From the NCBI RefSeq assembly GCF_000802225.1, contig NZ_JTDI01000003.1, positions 1,116,001-1,180,000 on the forward strand: DNA of 64,000 nt, read 5' to 3'. The notes under the pieces are model-generated. The model had not been told where the DNA came from. It searched no databases and was given only the letters and a program-made list of their open reading frames with translations. Both the position numbers and the translations under genes were made by a program. Origin of the DNA: Novosphingobium malaysiense. GTDB lineage: Bacteria; Pseudomonadota; Alphaproteobacteria; Sphingomonadales; Sphingomonadaceae. Of the stretch, positions 10,676 to 18,370 are shown one piece after another; the first letter of the stretch is position 1, and each line of letters starts with the position of its first letter.

Positions 10676-10722
10676 CTACAGGCTGCGGGTGAGACAGTTT
10701 CGCTTTGGCTCGCCGATGTCAA

Positions 10723-10742
10723 ATGTGTGCAGGTGCACAAAT
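10723..10742. promoter_or_regulatory. Inverted repeat upstream of phosphoglucomutase
   Basis: The arms ATGTGTGCA and TGCACAAAT flank a central GG with one mismatched pair, centred about 93 bp upstream of the pgm start. The geometry suits a dimeric repressor. No cognate regulator is in the window. Confidence 0.35.
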
Positions 10743-10802
10743 CGCAAAAAATGCCGCGTACGCCGTGCGATGGGGACGCCGGGCGCTCGTCCCGCGGAAG
10801 CG

Positions 10803-11309
10803 TCAGCGCTGGGGCAGGCGTCCGGCTTGCGCGGGAGGTGCGAAGGCGCTGCTCCACGAGGGATAGTCGCCGATCCGCCTGCGGCGCGCCGCGTGCCAGG
10901 CCAGCCCCAGCGTCAGCGCCACGAGCTGGATGTACGAGGGGATCATCGACATCATGTCGTAGGCGAAGCGGTTGATCTCGGTGAGCGAGAGCCGGTAGGC
11001 GTGCGCCATCATAGCGATGATCTGCGCGGCGCCGAGCCACAGCGGGTAGACCCGGTTGGCCCGCAGCGCCACCGGGATGACTACCGCGAAAACCATGCTG
11101 TCGAGCGCGAGGTGGACCAGGTCCGCCTGGCGCCACAGCATCGCGCTGGCCAACACCAGGTGCGCGAGGAGATGCAGCGCCATCGCGCCGGCGAGCGTGG
11201 TGGCCAGGATGCGCTCGGGGGCGGCGCCCTTCCACAGCGCGGCCAGGAACAGCAGCACGAAGTAGACGTGCTGCATGTTGGCCTTGTGATACCACAACGC
11301 ATCAAGCAT
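10803..11309 (-). CDS. Conserved multi-pass membrane protein of unknown function
   Basis: The 168-residue protein has four to five hydrophobic segments (YFVLLFLAALW, LATTLAGAMALHLLAHLVLA, LALDSMVFAVVIPVAL, LGAAQIIAMMAHAYRLSL, YIQLVALTLGLAW) and a basic tail. The frame is well supported by codon use and its clean length. I do not recognise a named family; small proteins of this kind occur upstream of HTH regulators in sphingomonads. It shares orientation with the two genes upstream (11442-11780, 11857-12504) and could be co-transcribed with them. Catalytic motifs were not found. Confidence 0.65.
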   Translation of the reverse strand: MLDALWYHKANMQHVYFVLLFLAALWKGAAPERILATTLAGAMALHLLAHLVLASAMLWRQADLVHLALDSMVFAVVIPVALRANRVYPLWLGAAQIIAMMAHAYRLSLTEINRFAYDMMSMIPSYIQLVALTLGLAWHAARRRRIGDYPSWSSAFAPPAQAGRLPQR

Positions 11310-11441
11310 CCCGCGCGCCCCGCCCCTTTGCGTTGCTCCCCCGAGCGATTCTTTCCGGGAGGGTCCTCCCCCGGGCCGACCCTGCGCCTGCCGACCGCGG
11401 CGGGGCGCGATGCCGCGCGCGCCCGGCCGGCAGGCCGCGGA

Positions 11442-11780
11442 TCAGGCGCTGCGGCGCATCGGGGCCGCGTCGCCGAGCGAGGCCTGGTTCGGGCAGCTTC
11501 CGGTCTCGTCGTCGATCGCCTTCACCTCGCGCCCGGTGCGCAGCAGTTCGCGGTGCACGCGGATCATGTCGTTCTGGCTTTCCAGCAGCGAGCGCTGCGA
11601 GCGGGCGAGGCGCAGCAGCGCGGCCTGGCCGGTGAAGGTCTCCACCCCCTCGCCCTGCCGGGCCAGCAGCATCGTCTCCATCAGCCGGGCCGAGGCCAGC
11701 AGCGCGGTGTCGAGCGAGAGCTCGGCTTCGGGAAGCTGGCGCGTGATGCGCGCCGTGGCAGCGGTGATCGTCATCGTCAT
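11442..11780 (-). CDS. Small helical protein of unknown function
   Basis: A 112-residue protein, mostly alpha-helical and amphipathic (TALLASARLMETMLLARQ, ALLRLARSQRSLLESQNDMIRVHRELL), without signal peptide or membrane helix. Its pattern is typical of a short coiled-coil or helix-bundle protein that could bind a partner. I do not recognise the family. It sits 76 bp after the LuxR-type regulator gene on the same strand, and a regulator-partner relation is possible but is inference only. Confidence 0.6.
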   Translation of the reverse strand: MTMTITAATARITRQLPEAELSLDTALLASARLMETMLLARQGEGVETFTGQAALLRLARSQRSLLESQNDMIRVHRELLRTGREVKAIDDETGSCPNQASLGDAAPMRRSA

Positions 11781-11856
11781 GAGGTCCCTCCCTCAGCAGC
11801 ATCGGCCCGGTCGATGTGCCCGAAACAAGCATGTCAGGAGGTCCGTGCCCAGCCGG

Positions 11857-12504
11857 TCAGATCAGGTTGCTCAGCGTCTCCACCACCGACAGACCGACCA
11901 GCCCCGCAAGGAGAATTCCCACGGCAATGGCGATCATCGCGGCGGTGCGGCTGAGCCCGGCATGGGCGCCGTCGAGCACCTCCGGGACGACCCGGCCCTC
12001 GCGCTCCCGCTGCCACGATGCCGCGAACCCATAGGTCGCTGCATCGATCGGCGAGCGAGTGCGGGCCCTGTCGTCCCGAGGCCACGGTTGCCCTGCACCG
12101 GTCCCGGCCGGAACCTGAGGAATCTTGCCTGGTAGAGGCTTACAGGTCGCATCGCCGGCCGCATCCTCGTCCGCGGCGCCGTCCTGCTGGTAGAGACGAT
12201 AGGCGCGCGCCAGCTCGGCCCGCGGCGGAGAGCCGGTGCGCGAACGCACGCCCTCGATCCGCTGGTTCACCGCGCTTTCGGAAATGCCCAGCTCCCAGGC
12301 GATCTCCTTGCTGGTGCGATTTTCCGCGACGAAGCGCAGCACCTCGTGCTGCTTGGCGGTCAGCCCCGGAAAGGCCTCCAGCAGCCGCAAGGTCGAATCG
12401 GGTATCCGCGACGGATCGCCCGGCTGCTCGCCTGCCGCTTCGTCTTCAACCGACATCGCGCCCCAGCGCGCCGCCACGCTGCCCCATGTTTGCTTCCGCT
12501 CCAC
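11857..12504 (-). CDS. LuxR-type HTH regulator with C-terminal membrane anchor
   Basis: This protein has a LuxR/FixJ-type DNA-binding helix-turn-helix near residues 45-95 (LTAKQHEVLRFVAENRTSKEIAWELGISESAVNQRIEGVR). A Pro/Ala-rich linker follows, then one C-terminal transmembrane helix (AAMIAIAVGILLAGLVGLSVV). No receiver or PAS domain precedes the HTH. A membrane-anchored regulator of this shape may be released or act at the envelope. The GTG at 12504 has TTAGGT about 9 bp upstream; an ATG at 12456 (MSVEDE) is an alternative. It could control the two small downstream genes. Confidence 0.8.
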   Translation of the reverse strand: MERKQTWGSVAARWGAMSVEDEAAGEQPGDPSRIPDSTLRLLEAFPGLTAKQHEVLRFVAENRTSKEIAWELGISESAVNQRIEGVRSRTGSPPRAELARAYRLYQQDGAADEDAAGDATCKPLPGKIPQVPAGTGAGQPWPRDDRARTRSPIDAATYGFAASWQREREGRVVPEVLDGAHAGLSRTAAMIAIAVGILLAGLVGLSVVETLSNLI

Positions 12505-12692
12505 TCGTATACCTAACGATAGATAGACGAGTTAACCATACGCGGCACCCCCTCGATTACAAAAATGTCACGGGGATTACTCCGTATTCGAAGCCGCGGG
12601 CCAGCCAGAAAGACGGAAATGCGCCGTTTCGCGCTGTCCTACAGCCCCGCGCCTGAGGCACAATCGCCCGCCCTTCCCCCCAGACTCCGGAG

Positions 12693-13451
12693 ATGCGCGC
12701 GATGATCGACAAGTCCCGCCCCCGCCTCGCTGCCCAGGGCAGCCCGCGAAAACCCCGCCGCAAGACCGCCCGCCTCAAGGCCCTCGCCGGCTTCACCCCG
12801 GTCCCCCGCCTGCGCGAGCGGCACGACGGATGGACGCCGCAGCGGCAGACCGGCTTCATAGAGGCGCTCGCCGACACCGGCTCGGTCCGCGCCGCCGCCC
12901 ATGCCGTCAACATGACGCCCGAAGGCGCCTACCTCCTGCGCCGCCACCCGCAGGGCAAGAGCTTCCGCAAGGCCTGGGAAGCCGCCCTCGCGCTCGGCGT
13001 GCAGCGGCTGGAAGACATCGCCATGGAACGCGCCATCCACGGCGTGGAAGTGCCGGTGTACTCCTACGGAAAGCTCGTCGGCACTCGCCGCGTCTATAAC
13101 GACAGCCTGCTGATGTTCCTCCTGCGCAACCGCGCCCCCCACCGCTTCGCCGCCGACAGCCTGCACAACCTCGACGCCGCCACCCGGTCCAGCCTCGACC
13201 GGCTCAAGAAGGAATGGCAGCGCGAATGGGAAGAGGAACGCCTGGCCGAACAGCGACAGAGCTCGGACAAGATCATCGACAGCATCAACGCCAAGATCGA
13301 AAAGATGGGCGAACGCCAGAAGGCCGGCATGAGCCCGAGAACCCGCCGCCTGTGGGAAGCCTACAGGAAGAGCAACGAAGCCGACAGCAAACGCCCCCGC
13401 GCCCTCCCCGCCCCGGACGACGATGAGGAAGAGGACGACAGCGAATACTGA
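12693..13451 (+). CDS. HTH protein resembling phage terminase small subunits
   Basis: A 252-residue protein. Residues about 45-105 form a helix-turn-helix domain of the terminase-small-subunit kind (QTGFIEALADTGSVRAAAHAVNMTPEGAYLLRRH, then FRKAWEAALALG). A helical, Lys/Glu-rich middle (SLDRLKKEWQREWEEERLAEQ) and an acidic tail ending DDDEEEDDSEY follow. There is no terminase large subunit nearby, so a regulator is as likely as a phage relic. It can start at 12693 or at 12702. It abuts the left inverted repeat of the AT-rich island; a related HTH occurs at 41281-41685. Confidence 0.7.
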   Translation: MRAMIDKSRPRLAAQGSPRKPRRKTARLKALAGFTPVPRLRERHDGWTPQRQTGFIEALADTGSVRAAAHAVNMTPEGAYLLRRHPQGKSFRKAWEAALALGVQRLEDIAMERAIHGVEVPVYSYGKLVGTRRVYNDSLLMFLLRNRAPHRFAADSLHNLDAATRSSLDRLKKEWQREWEEERLAEQRQSSDKIIDSINAKIEKMGERQKAGMSPRTRRLWEAYRKSNEADSKRPRALPAPDDDEEEDDSEY

Positions 13452-13461
13452 GCGCCCCATT

Positions 13462-13593
13462 CCTCCCCGAGCTTGCTCGGGGAGGGGGACCGGCCGCGCA
13501 GCGGATGGTGGAGGGGTGATCGCCCCACAGCGCAAAGGTCGAAAAGAGGAAAAGGAGAAAGATGCGAGGGTCACGACCCTCGCGCTCCCCTTA
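13462..13593. repeat. Left copy of an imperfect inverted repeat bracketing the AT-rich island
   Basis: Read on the minus strand, this stretch matches 16218-16352 read on the plus strand: GGGGAGCGCGAGGG, CCCTCGCATCTTT, ACCTTTGCG, CCCCTCCACCATCC and GGTCCCCCTCCCCG recur in the same order with small gaps. Its outer end is a strong hairpin, CCTCCCCGAG/CTCGGGGAGG at 13462-13485, just past the HTH gene stop, and may also terminate it. The remaining 13594-13770 is AT-rich and empty. Confidence 0.8.
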
Positions 13594-13770
13594 CTGCCGG
13601 CACTGTCGGCGCAACCAATTTCATCGCCCCCGAAGCGACGCATTCAATCTGCGTAGAACCAACGAGACACGATCCAATAAAAATGGCAAATCAATCCAAC
13701 TTTAAGCACCATTTCAAAATCATTAAGCAAAACGAAAACATAAAATCTCGTCAATATTAGGAACTATTTT

Positions 13771-15411
13771 TTATAAAGGCGGGCTGGACAACTTAATAAA
13801 AGAAACTTCGACGGCTTTAAAGCCCAACGCCTCCACCTCACGCTTTACCTCATCTAGCGTAACCCGAGAGAAGAATGGAATTGTGTAATTTAAGGAGCCA
13901 GCAATCGGAACGTCGCCGAATTTGAACTCCACTGTCCAATTTGCAGGAAAGTCTGAAAGAATGGCGTCGGTAGTTTTCTGGCCGAGCGCTGCAGCTAAGT
14001 GTTGCGCAAACCCCCTACGTACAGCGTCATAAAGCCTTGTGAGTTTTGCCGAATTCATACCCTGCATGAGGAAGTGACTAATGACACTAGACCTTCGCCC
14101 ACTTTTCTTTACGTGTATTAATCGCTTTTCTTTGACGTCAATTAAGTCACACACCTCAATACCAGGCCCTGGGGTGTTTGGTATTCCAACAAATTTTTGA
14201 TCCATAAGTACATATCGCTTAGAGTCACTTTTGACTACGCGCTTGTTATAATCCTCTTCAACTTCATATACCGGCGTTTTCTTTTTCTTACCTCCCGTCA
14301 CAACAGGCCAAGGTAAAAAGGCTTTATCAAGGCCTCGCGACGCCGCCTCAAACGAAGCATTTGCGGACGCAACTAGCGCTTGATCAATTCGATACCACCG
14401 CCCTTCGTTGAGAGCATACCGAGCATTTTGGAATTCCAGCGATCCAACAAGACCACGATAGACTGACCACTCCGCAAGCTTGTACTTCCCATCAACATCA
14501 AAACTTGCAACGCGGCATTTAATTAGATCATCAACTGAACCGAACGACCCCACTACCTCTTTGTACTTTGTAAGTGTAACATCTGGCAGCTGAAGCCTTT
14601 TTCCACTACCAGGCAGCGTCATAAAGCCTACTGGTTCAGTGCTAATCTCCGGAGCACCTAGTTCAAAACGCGGCTTGTCGGAATTCAAATCTTTTAGAAG
14701 CTCTCCATCAAGATTGCCTACTAAAATTGCGTCTAGCACAGGGCGAATTTTGTCTAATATGACAAATGCAGTTTTTCTGTATGAATCATCTTCGTAGAGC
14801 TCAACCAAAGCCGATGCAACTTTGTTCAACTCATCAATATCGAATTCTGAAGTTATAGTAACTGAACTCGAACCACTTATCGTTCCCTTGCCTTGTTTGT
14901 CTCGACCACTGAGTTTCCGAACAAGGCTTAATGCTCGATCCACATTAAATTCTTGAAGACGCGTAATTCCAGCGGCCTGAGTAGCGTCTCTTATAACACT
15001 CCCAAGATTGGCCTTCTCGACAAGTTTTACGTTGCCCTCAGACAACGAGTTTGCTGCTACGAGTAAGCCAAAGTCACTTTCACGCTTATTTCCATCTAGA
15101 AGCGAATGCCCATATCCGAATGTACAAGCTAATATACGCCCCTTGGCCTTAAGTAGGATCGCGCCCGCCGAGCCTGCCGTCTTGATTTTCCCATCTACAG
15201 CGAAAAACTCATCAAGCTTGTTAGCCCAAGCTGGAGCAGTGGGCGCAAGCGAGATATATCGCAACTGGCAATCGTATGTAAGTGGACCCCTTAGCGGGAT
15301 TGAATGAGACTTCTTTCTAGCGTTTTCCGTTAGAAAATCTTCTAAATTATTCGTAGAACTGGTCGCCAAGTGGAAGGAATATTTAAATCGCCTTTCAGCT
15401 CTACCGGTCAT
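13771..15411 (-). CDS. TIGR04141/DUF6119 family sporadically distributed protein
   Basis: The 546-residue protein matches the pattern I know for the TIGR04141/DUF6119 family: SAGAILLKAKGRILACTFGYGHSLLD near residue 80, RESDFGLLVAANSL near 110, ITRLQEFNVDRALSLVRKLSG near 145, a central receiver-like region, and LMDQKFV near 410. The family is patchily spread, often on mobile DNA, with unknown function. The gene is visibly AT-richer than its surroundings and uses A/T-ended codons, so it was probably acquired. AGGAGGGG precedes the ATG. It follows the repeat-protein gene on the same strand by 113 bp. No signal peptide or membrane helix is seen. Confidence 0.85.
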   Translation of the reverse strand: MTGRAERRFKYSFHLATSSTNNLEDFLTENARKKSHSIPLRGPLTYDCQLRYISLAPTAPAWANKLDEFFAVDGKIKTAGSAGAILLKAKGRILACTFGYGHSLLDGNKRESDFGLLVAANSLSEGNVKLVEKANLGSVIRDATQAAGITRLQEFNVDRALSLVRKLSGRDKQGKGTISGSSSVTITSEFDIDELNKVASALVELYEDDSYRKTAFVILDKIRPVLDAILVGNLDGELLKDLNSDKPRFELGAPEISTEPVGFMTLPGSGKRLQLPDVTLTKYKEVVGSFGSVDDLIKCRVASFDVDGKYKLAEWSVYRGLVGSLEFQNARYALNEGRWYRIDQALVASANASFEAASRGLDKAFLPWPVVTGGKKKKTPVYEVEEDYNKRVVKSDSKRYVLMDQKFVGIPNTPGPGIEVCDLIDVKEKRLIHVKKSGRRSSVISHFLMQGMNSAKLTRLYDAVRRGFAQHLAAALGQKTTDAILSDFPANWTVEFKFGDVPIAGSLNYTIPFFSRVTLDEVKREVEALGFKAVEVSFIKLSSPPL

Positions 15412-15524
15412 TTTCCCCTCCTTTATCTGTCCCAGTAGGTTCTATTATTTATTATAAAACTCACGTTTAGGCAAATCAAGCAGAGCACGACCATCGAGAG
15501 CGATGTTAGTATTCGGCAACAACC

Positions 15525-15785
15525 TTACTGACCGTTCCCAACGTAGCTTCCACTTGGGGTCATGGTCCAGGCCGTTCCACCGACGTAAGTTCCATCAGGC
15601 GCCATCGTCCATGTACTTCCGCCGACGTATGTACCGTCCGGGGCCATCGTCCATTTACTTCCGCCGACGTACGTACCATCAGGAGCCATTGTCCATGACT
15701 TTCCACCAACATACGTACCATCAGGAGCCATTGTCCAAGTAGAACCGCCCACATATGAGCCGTCTGGTGCCATCGTCCACGCCAT
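15525..15785 (-). CDS. Small protein made of six 14-residue WTMAPDGTYVGG repeats
   Basis: An 86-residue protein that is almost nothing but repeats: six units of 14 residues, consensus xxWTMAPDGTYVGG, the last degenerate (WTMTPSGSYVGNGQ). The ATG at 15785 was chosen because AAAGGA lies about 9 bp upstream; a longer in-frame start would add an unrelated hydrophobic leader. The repeat resembles what databases call 5-fold beta-flower proteins, where each unit gives a beta-hairpin around an axis; that assignment is from memory. The DNA units have drifted at silent sites, so the protein repeat is under selection. It lies just upstream of the TIGR04141 gene on the same strand. Confidence 0.75.
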   Translation of the reverse strand: MAWTMAPDGSYVGGSTWTMAPDGTYVGGKSWTMAPDGTYVGGSKWTMAPDGTYVGGSTWTMAPDGTYVGGTAWTMTPSGSYVGNGQ

Positions 15786-16217
15786 ATGTTCAAATCCTTT
15801 AATAAAATTAAAATTACGAAGAACGATAATCAATAAACGCAATAACAATGTGATCAGCTTTTCCCGACACATTCCAATGGCTAATTTGCTTGTCCAACGA
15901 GCGTCTCAACAAACAGCGAATATCTCGGAGAAGCGCACGAGCCTGAAATTAACATCTCGCAAGCCTGCGAACCCGCGCTTGCCTATAGCATTGCCGGATT
16001 GCGTAGGCGTCTTGAGCCGGAAGAAAGCCGCCAGAGACGCTGGATGCTTTCATAAGCTCCTTCGCGCGCTCCCGCTAACAGCATGATTTGGCGATTTTTC
16101 CACGTCCTATCATAGCGAAGAGACGCCAGAGGCGGAATCCATGCTTTAGAATGTTAAGATTGTTTTCGGCTGCGAGGCGTTAGCAGGAAAGTGAAAGCAC
16201 GCGCGCAGCAGACATTA
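15786..16217. other. AT-rich stretch inside the island without a supported gene
   Basis: This stretch is lower in GC than the flanking chromosome and must hold the promoter for the repeat-protein gene. Short open frames exist (for example 15850-16086 plus), but they lack a good ribosome-binding site and recognisable features. Confidence 0.5.
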
Positions 16218-16352
16218 CGGGGAGCGCGAGGGCGATGGCCCTCGCATCTTTTTCATCACCTTTGCGTCTTGCCGCCTGTGCCCCTCCACCATCCTTCCTT
16301 CGACAGGCTCAGGATGAGCGGAAATGGTCCCCCTCCCCGCTCGCGGGGAGGA
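16218..16352. repeat. Right copy of the imperfect inverted repeat bracketing the AT-rich island
   Basis: This stretch mirrors 13462-13593 in inverse orientation. Its inner end is the hairpin GGGAGCGCGAGGGCGATGG with CCCTCGC; its outer end is CCCTCCCCGC/GCGGGGAGG at about 16330-16352. Relative to the left copy it carries an extra TTCGACAGGCTCAGGATGAG segment near 16290-16316, a dispersed element I associate with sphingomonad intergenic DNA. The remaining 16353-16507 contains no gene. Confidence 0.8.
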
Positions 16353-16476
16353 TTTTGCGCATACCAACGTTGCTTGCGGACCTCCGCCATCATGGCAGAG
16401 CCATGACGTCGAACCTCACCTGCGGCGAGGCCGGCCGGGTCGGGTGATGCGCTGCGCGCACCGGCTTCCAGGCTAC

Positions 16477-16493
16477 CGTTTGCTAAGCAAACG
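16477..16493 (-). terminator. Small hairpin downstream of lepA
   Basis: CGTTTGC and GCAAACG arms with a TAA loop lie 15 bp past the lepA stop. There is no T-tract on the minus strand, so terminator activity is only possible. Confidence 0.3.
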
Positions 16494-16507
16494 TCACCTG
16501 GGCGCCT

Positions 16508-18325
16508 TCACTCCTCCCCCATCCTCAGCGCCGCGATGAAAGCCTCCTGCGGGATGCTCACGTTGCCGTATTCGCGCATCCTCGCCTTGCCCTTCTTCTG
16601 CTTTTCGAGGAGCTTCTTCTTGCGGGTGATGTCGCCGCCGTAGCACTTGGCGGTCACGTCCTTGCGCATGGCGGAGATGGTTTCGCGGGCGATCACCTTG
16701 CCGCCGATCGCGGCCTGGATCGGGATCTTGAACAGGTGGCGCGGGATGAGGTCTTTCAGGCGCTCGCACATGCCGCGGCCGCGTTCCTCGGCGACCGAGC
16801 GGTGGACGATCATCGAGAGCGCGTCGACCGGCTCGTTGTTGACAAGGATGTTCATCTTCACGAGGTCGCCGGGTCGCAGGCCGATCTGCTCGTAGTCGAA
16901 GCTGGCATAGCCGCGGCTGATCGACTTGAGGCGGTCGTAGAAGTCGAACACCACTTCGTTGAGCGGCAGTTCGTAGGTCACCTGCGCGCGGCCGCCGACG
17001 TAAGTGAGGTCCTTCTGGATGCCGCGCCGGTCCTGGCACAGCTTGAGGATGGGGCCGAGGTATTCGTCGGGGGTGTAGATCACCGCCTTGATCCACGGCT
17101 CCTCGATTTCCTCGATCCGGTTGGGATCGGGGTAGTCGGCCGGGTTGTGCAGTTCGATGGTCGCTGCTTCCTCGGTCTTCGATTTGGAGAGCTGGATGCG
17201 GTAGACGACCGAGGGCGCGGTGGTGATGAGGTCGAGGTCGTATTCGCGGCTGAGGCGTTCCTGGATGATCTCCAGGTGCAGCAGGCCCAGGAAGCCGCAG
17301 CGGAAGCCGAAGCCGAGCGCGGCGCTGGTTTCCATCTCGTAGGTGAAGCTGGCGTCGTTGAGGCGCAGCTTGCCGATGGATTCGCGCAGCTTCTCGAAGT
17401 CCGCCGCGTCGACCGGGAAGAGGCCGCAGAACACCACGGACTGCACTTCCTTGTAGCCCGGCAGCGCCTTGGGCGCGCCGTTCTTCACGGTGGTGATGGT
17501 GTCGCCGACCTTGGCCTGCTCCACTTCCTTGATCTGCGCGGTGATGAAGCCGATCTCGCCCGGGCCGATCTCCGGCAGGTCGATGCGCTTGGGGTTCATG
17601 CAGCCGACGCGGTCGACCAGGTGCTCGGTGCCGCCCTGCATGAACTTGACGTTGAGGCCCTTCTTGATGACGCCGTCGTAGACGCGCACGAGGATGACCA
17701 CGCCGAGGTAGGGGTCGTACCACGAGTCGACGAGCATGGCCTTGAGCGGGGCGTCGCGCTCGCCGGTCGGCGGCGGGATGCGCGCGACGATGGCTTCGAG
17801 CACTTCCTCGATGCCGATGCCGGACTTGGCGCTGGTGAGTACCGCGTCGCTGGCGTCGATGCCGATGATGTCCTCGATCTCGGTCTTGACCTTCTCGGGC
17901 TCGGCGGCGGGCAGGTCGATCTTGTTGATGACGGGGACGATCTCGTGGTCGTGCTCGATCGACTGGTAGACGTTGGCGAGCGTCTGCGCTTCCACGCCCT
18001 GCGCCGCGTCCACCACCAGCAGCGCGCCCTCGCAGGCAGCAAGGCTGCGGCTGACTTCATAGGCGAAGTCGACGTGGCCGGGGGTGTCCATGAGATTCAG
18101 CTCATAGGTCACGCCGTCCTTGGCGGTGTAGTTGAGGCGCACCGTCTGGGCCTTGATGGTGATCCCGCGCTCTTTCTCGATGTCCATGTTATCAAGGACT
18201 TGCGCGGACATCTCGCGCTCGGTGAGGCCGCCGGTGAACTGAATCAGCCGGTCGGCGAGCGTCGACTTGCCGTGGTCGATGTGGGCAATGATGCTGAAAT
18301 TACGGATCTGCGAGAGTTCGGTCAT
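16508..18325 (-). CDS. lepA: Elongation factor 4, back-translocating GTPase LepA
   Basis: A 605-residue translational GTPase of standard LepA length. G1 is [14 protein letters not shown] (residues 14-27), switch II is [11 protein letters not shown] near residue 80, and NKID is near 134. The LepA-specific C-terminal domain ends with [37 protein letters not shown]. LepA acts on the ribosome during initiation or stalled elongation and is near-universal in bacteria. It is transcribed alone here. A long mirror-image open frame on the opposite strand is an artefact of high GC. Confidence 0.98.
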   Translation of the reverse strand: MTELSQIRNFSIIAHIDHGKSTLADRLIQFTGGLTEREMSAQVLDNMDIEKERGITIKAQTVRLNYTAKDGVTYELNLMDTPGHVDFAYEVSRSLAACEGALLVVDAAQGVEAQTLANVYQSIEHDHEIVPVINKIDLPAAEPEKVKTEIEDIIGIDASDAVLTSAKSGIGIEEVLEAIVARIPPPTGERDAPLKAMLVDSWYDPYLGVVILVRVYDGVIKKGLNVKFMQGGTEHLVDRVGCMNPKRIDLPEIGPGEIGFITAQIKEVEQAKVGDTITTVKNGAPKALPGYKEVQSVVFCGLFPVDAADFEKLRESIGKLRLNDASFTYEMETSAALGFGFRCGFLGLLHLEIIQERLSREYDLDLITTAPSVVYRIQLSKSKTEEAATIELHNPADYPDPNRIEEIEEPWIKAVIYTPDEYLGPILKLCQDRRGIQKDLTYVGGRAQVTYELPLNEVVFDFYDRLKSISRGYASFDYEQIGLRPGDLVKMNILVNNEPVDALSMIVHRSVAEERGRGMCERLKDLIPRHLFKIPIQAAIGGKVIARETISAMRKDVTAKCYGGDITRKKKLLEKQKKGKARMREYGNVSIPQEAFIAALRMGEE

Positions 18326-18370
18326 GAAAGCGCCGTTAGCAGCGCTTTACGAGCCTGTCAGCAGCCCCTT

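Noticed and set aside
15850..16086. 78-residue plus-strand frame in the AT-rich island
   Set aside because: No good ribosome-binding site, no recognisable features, and it overlaps the probable promoter of the repeat-protein gene.
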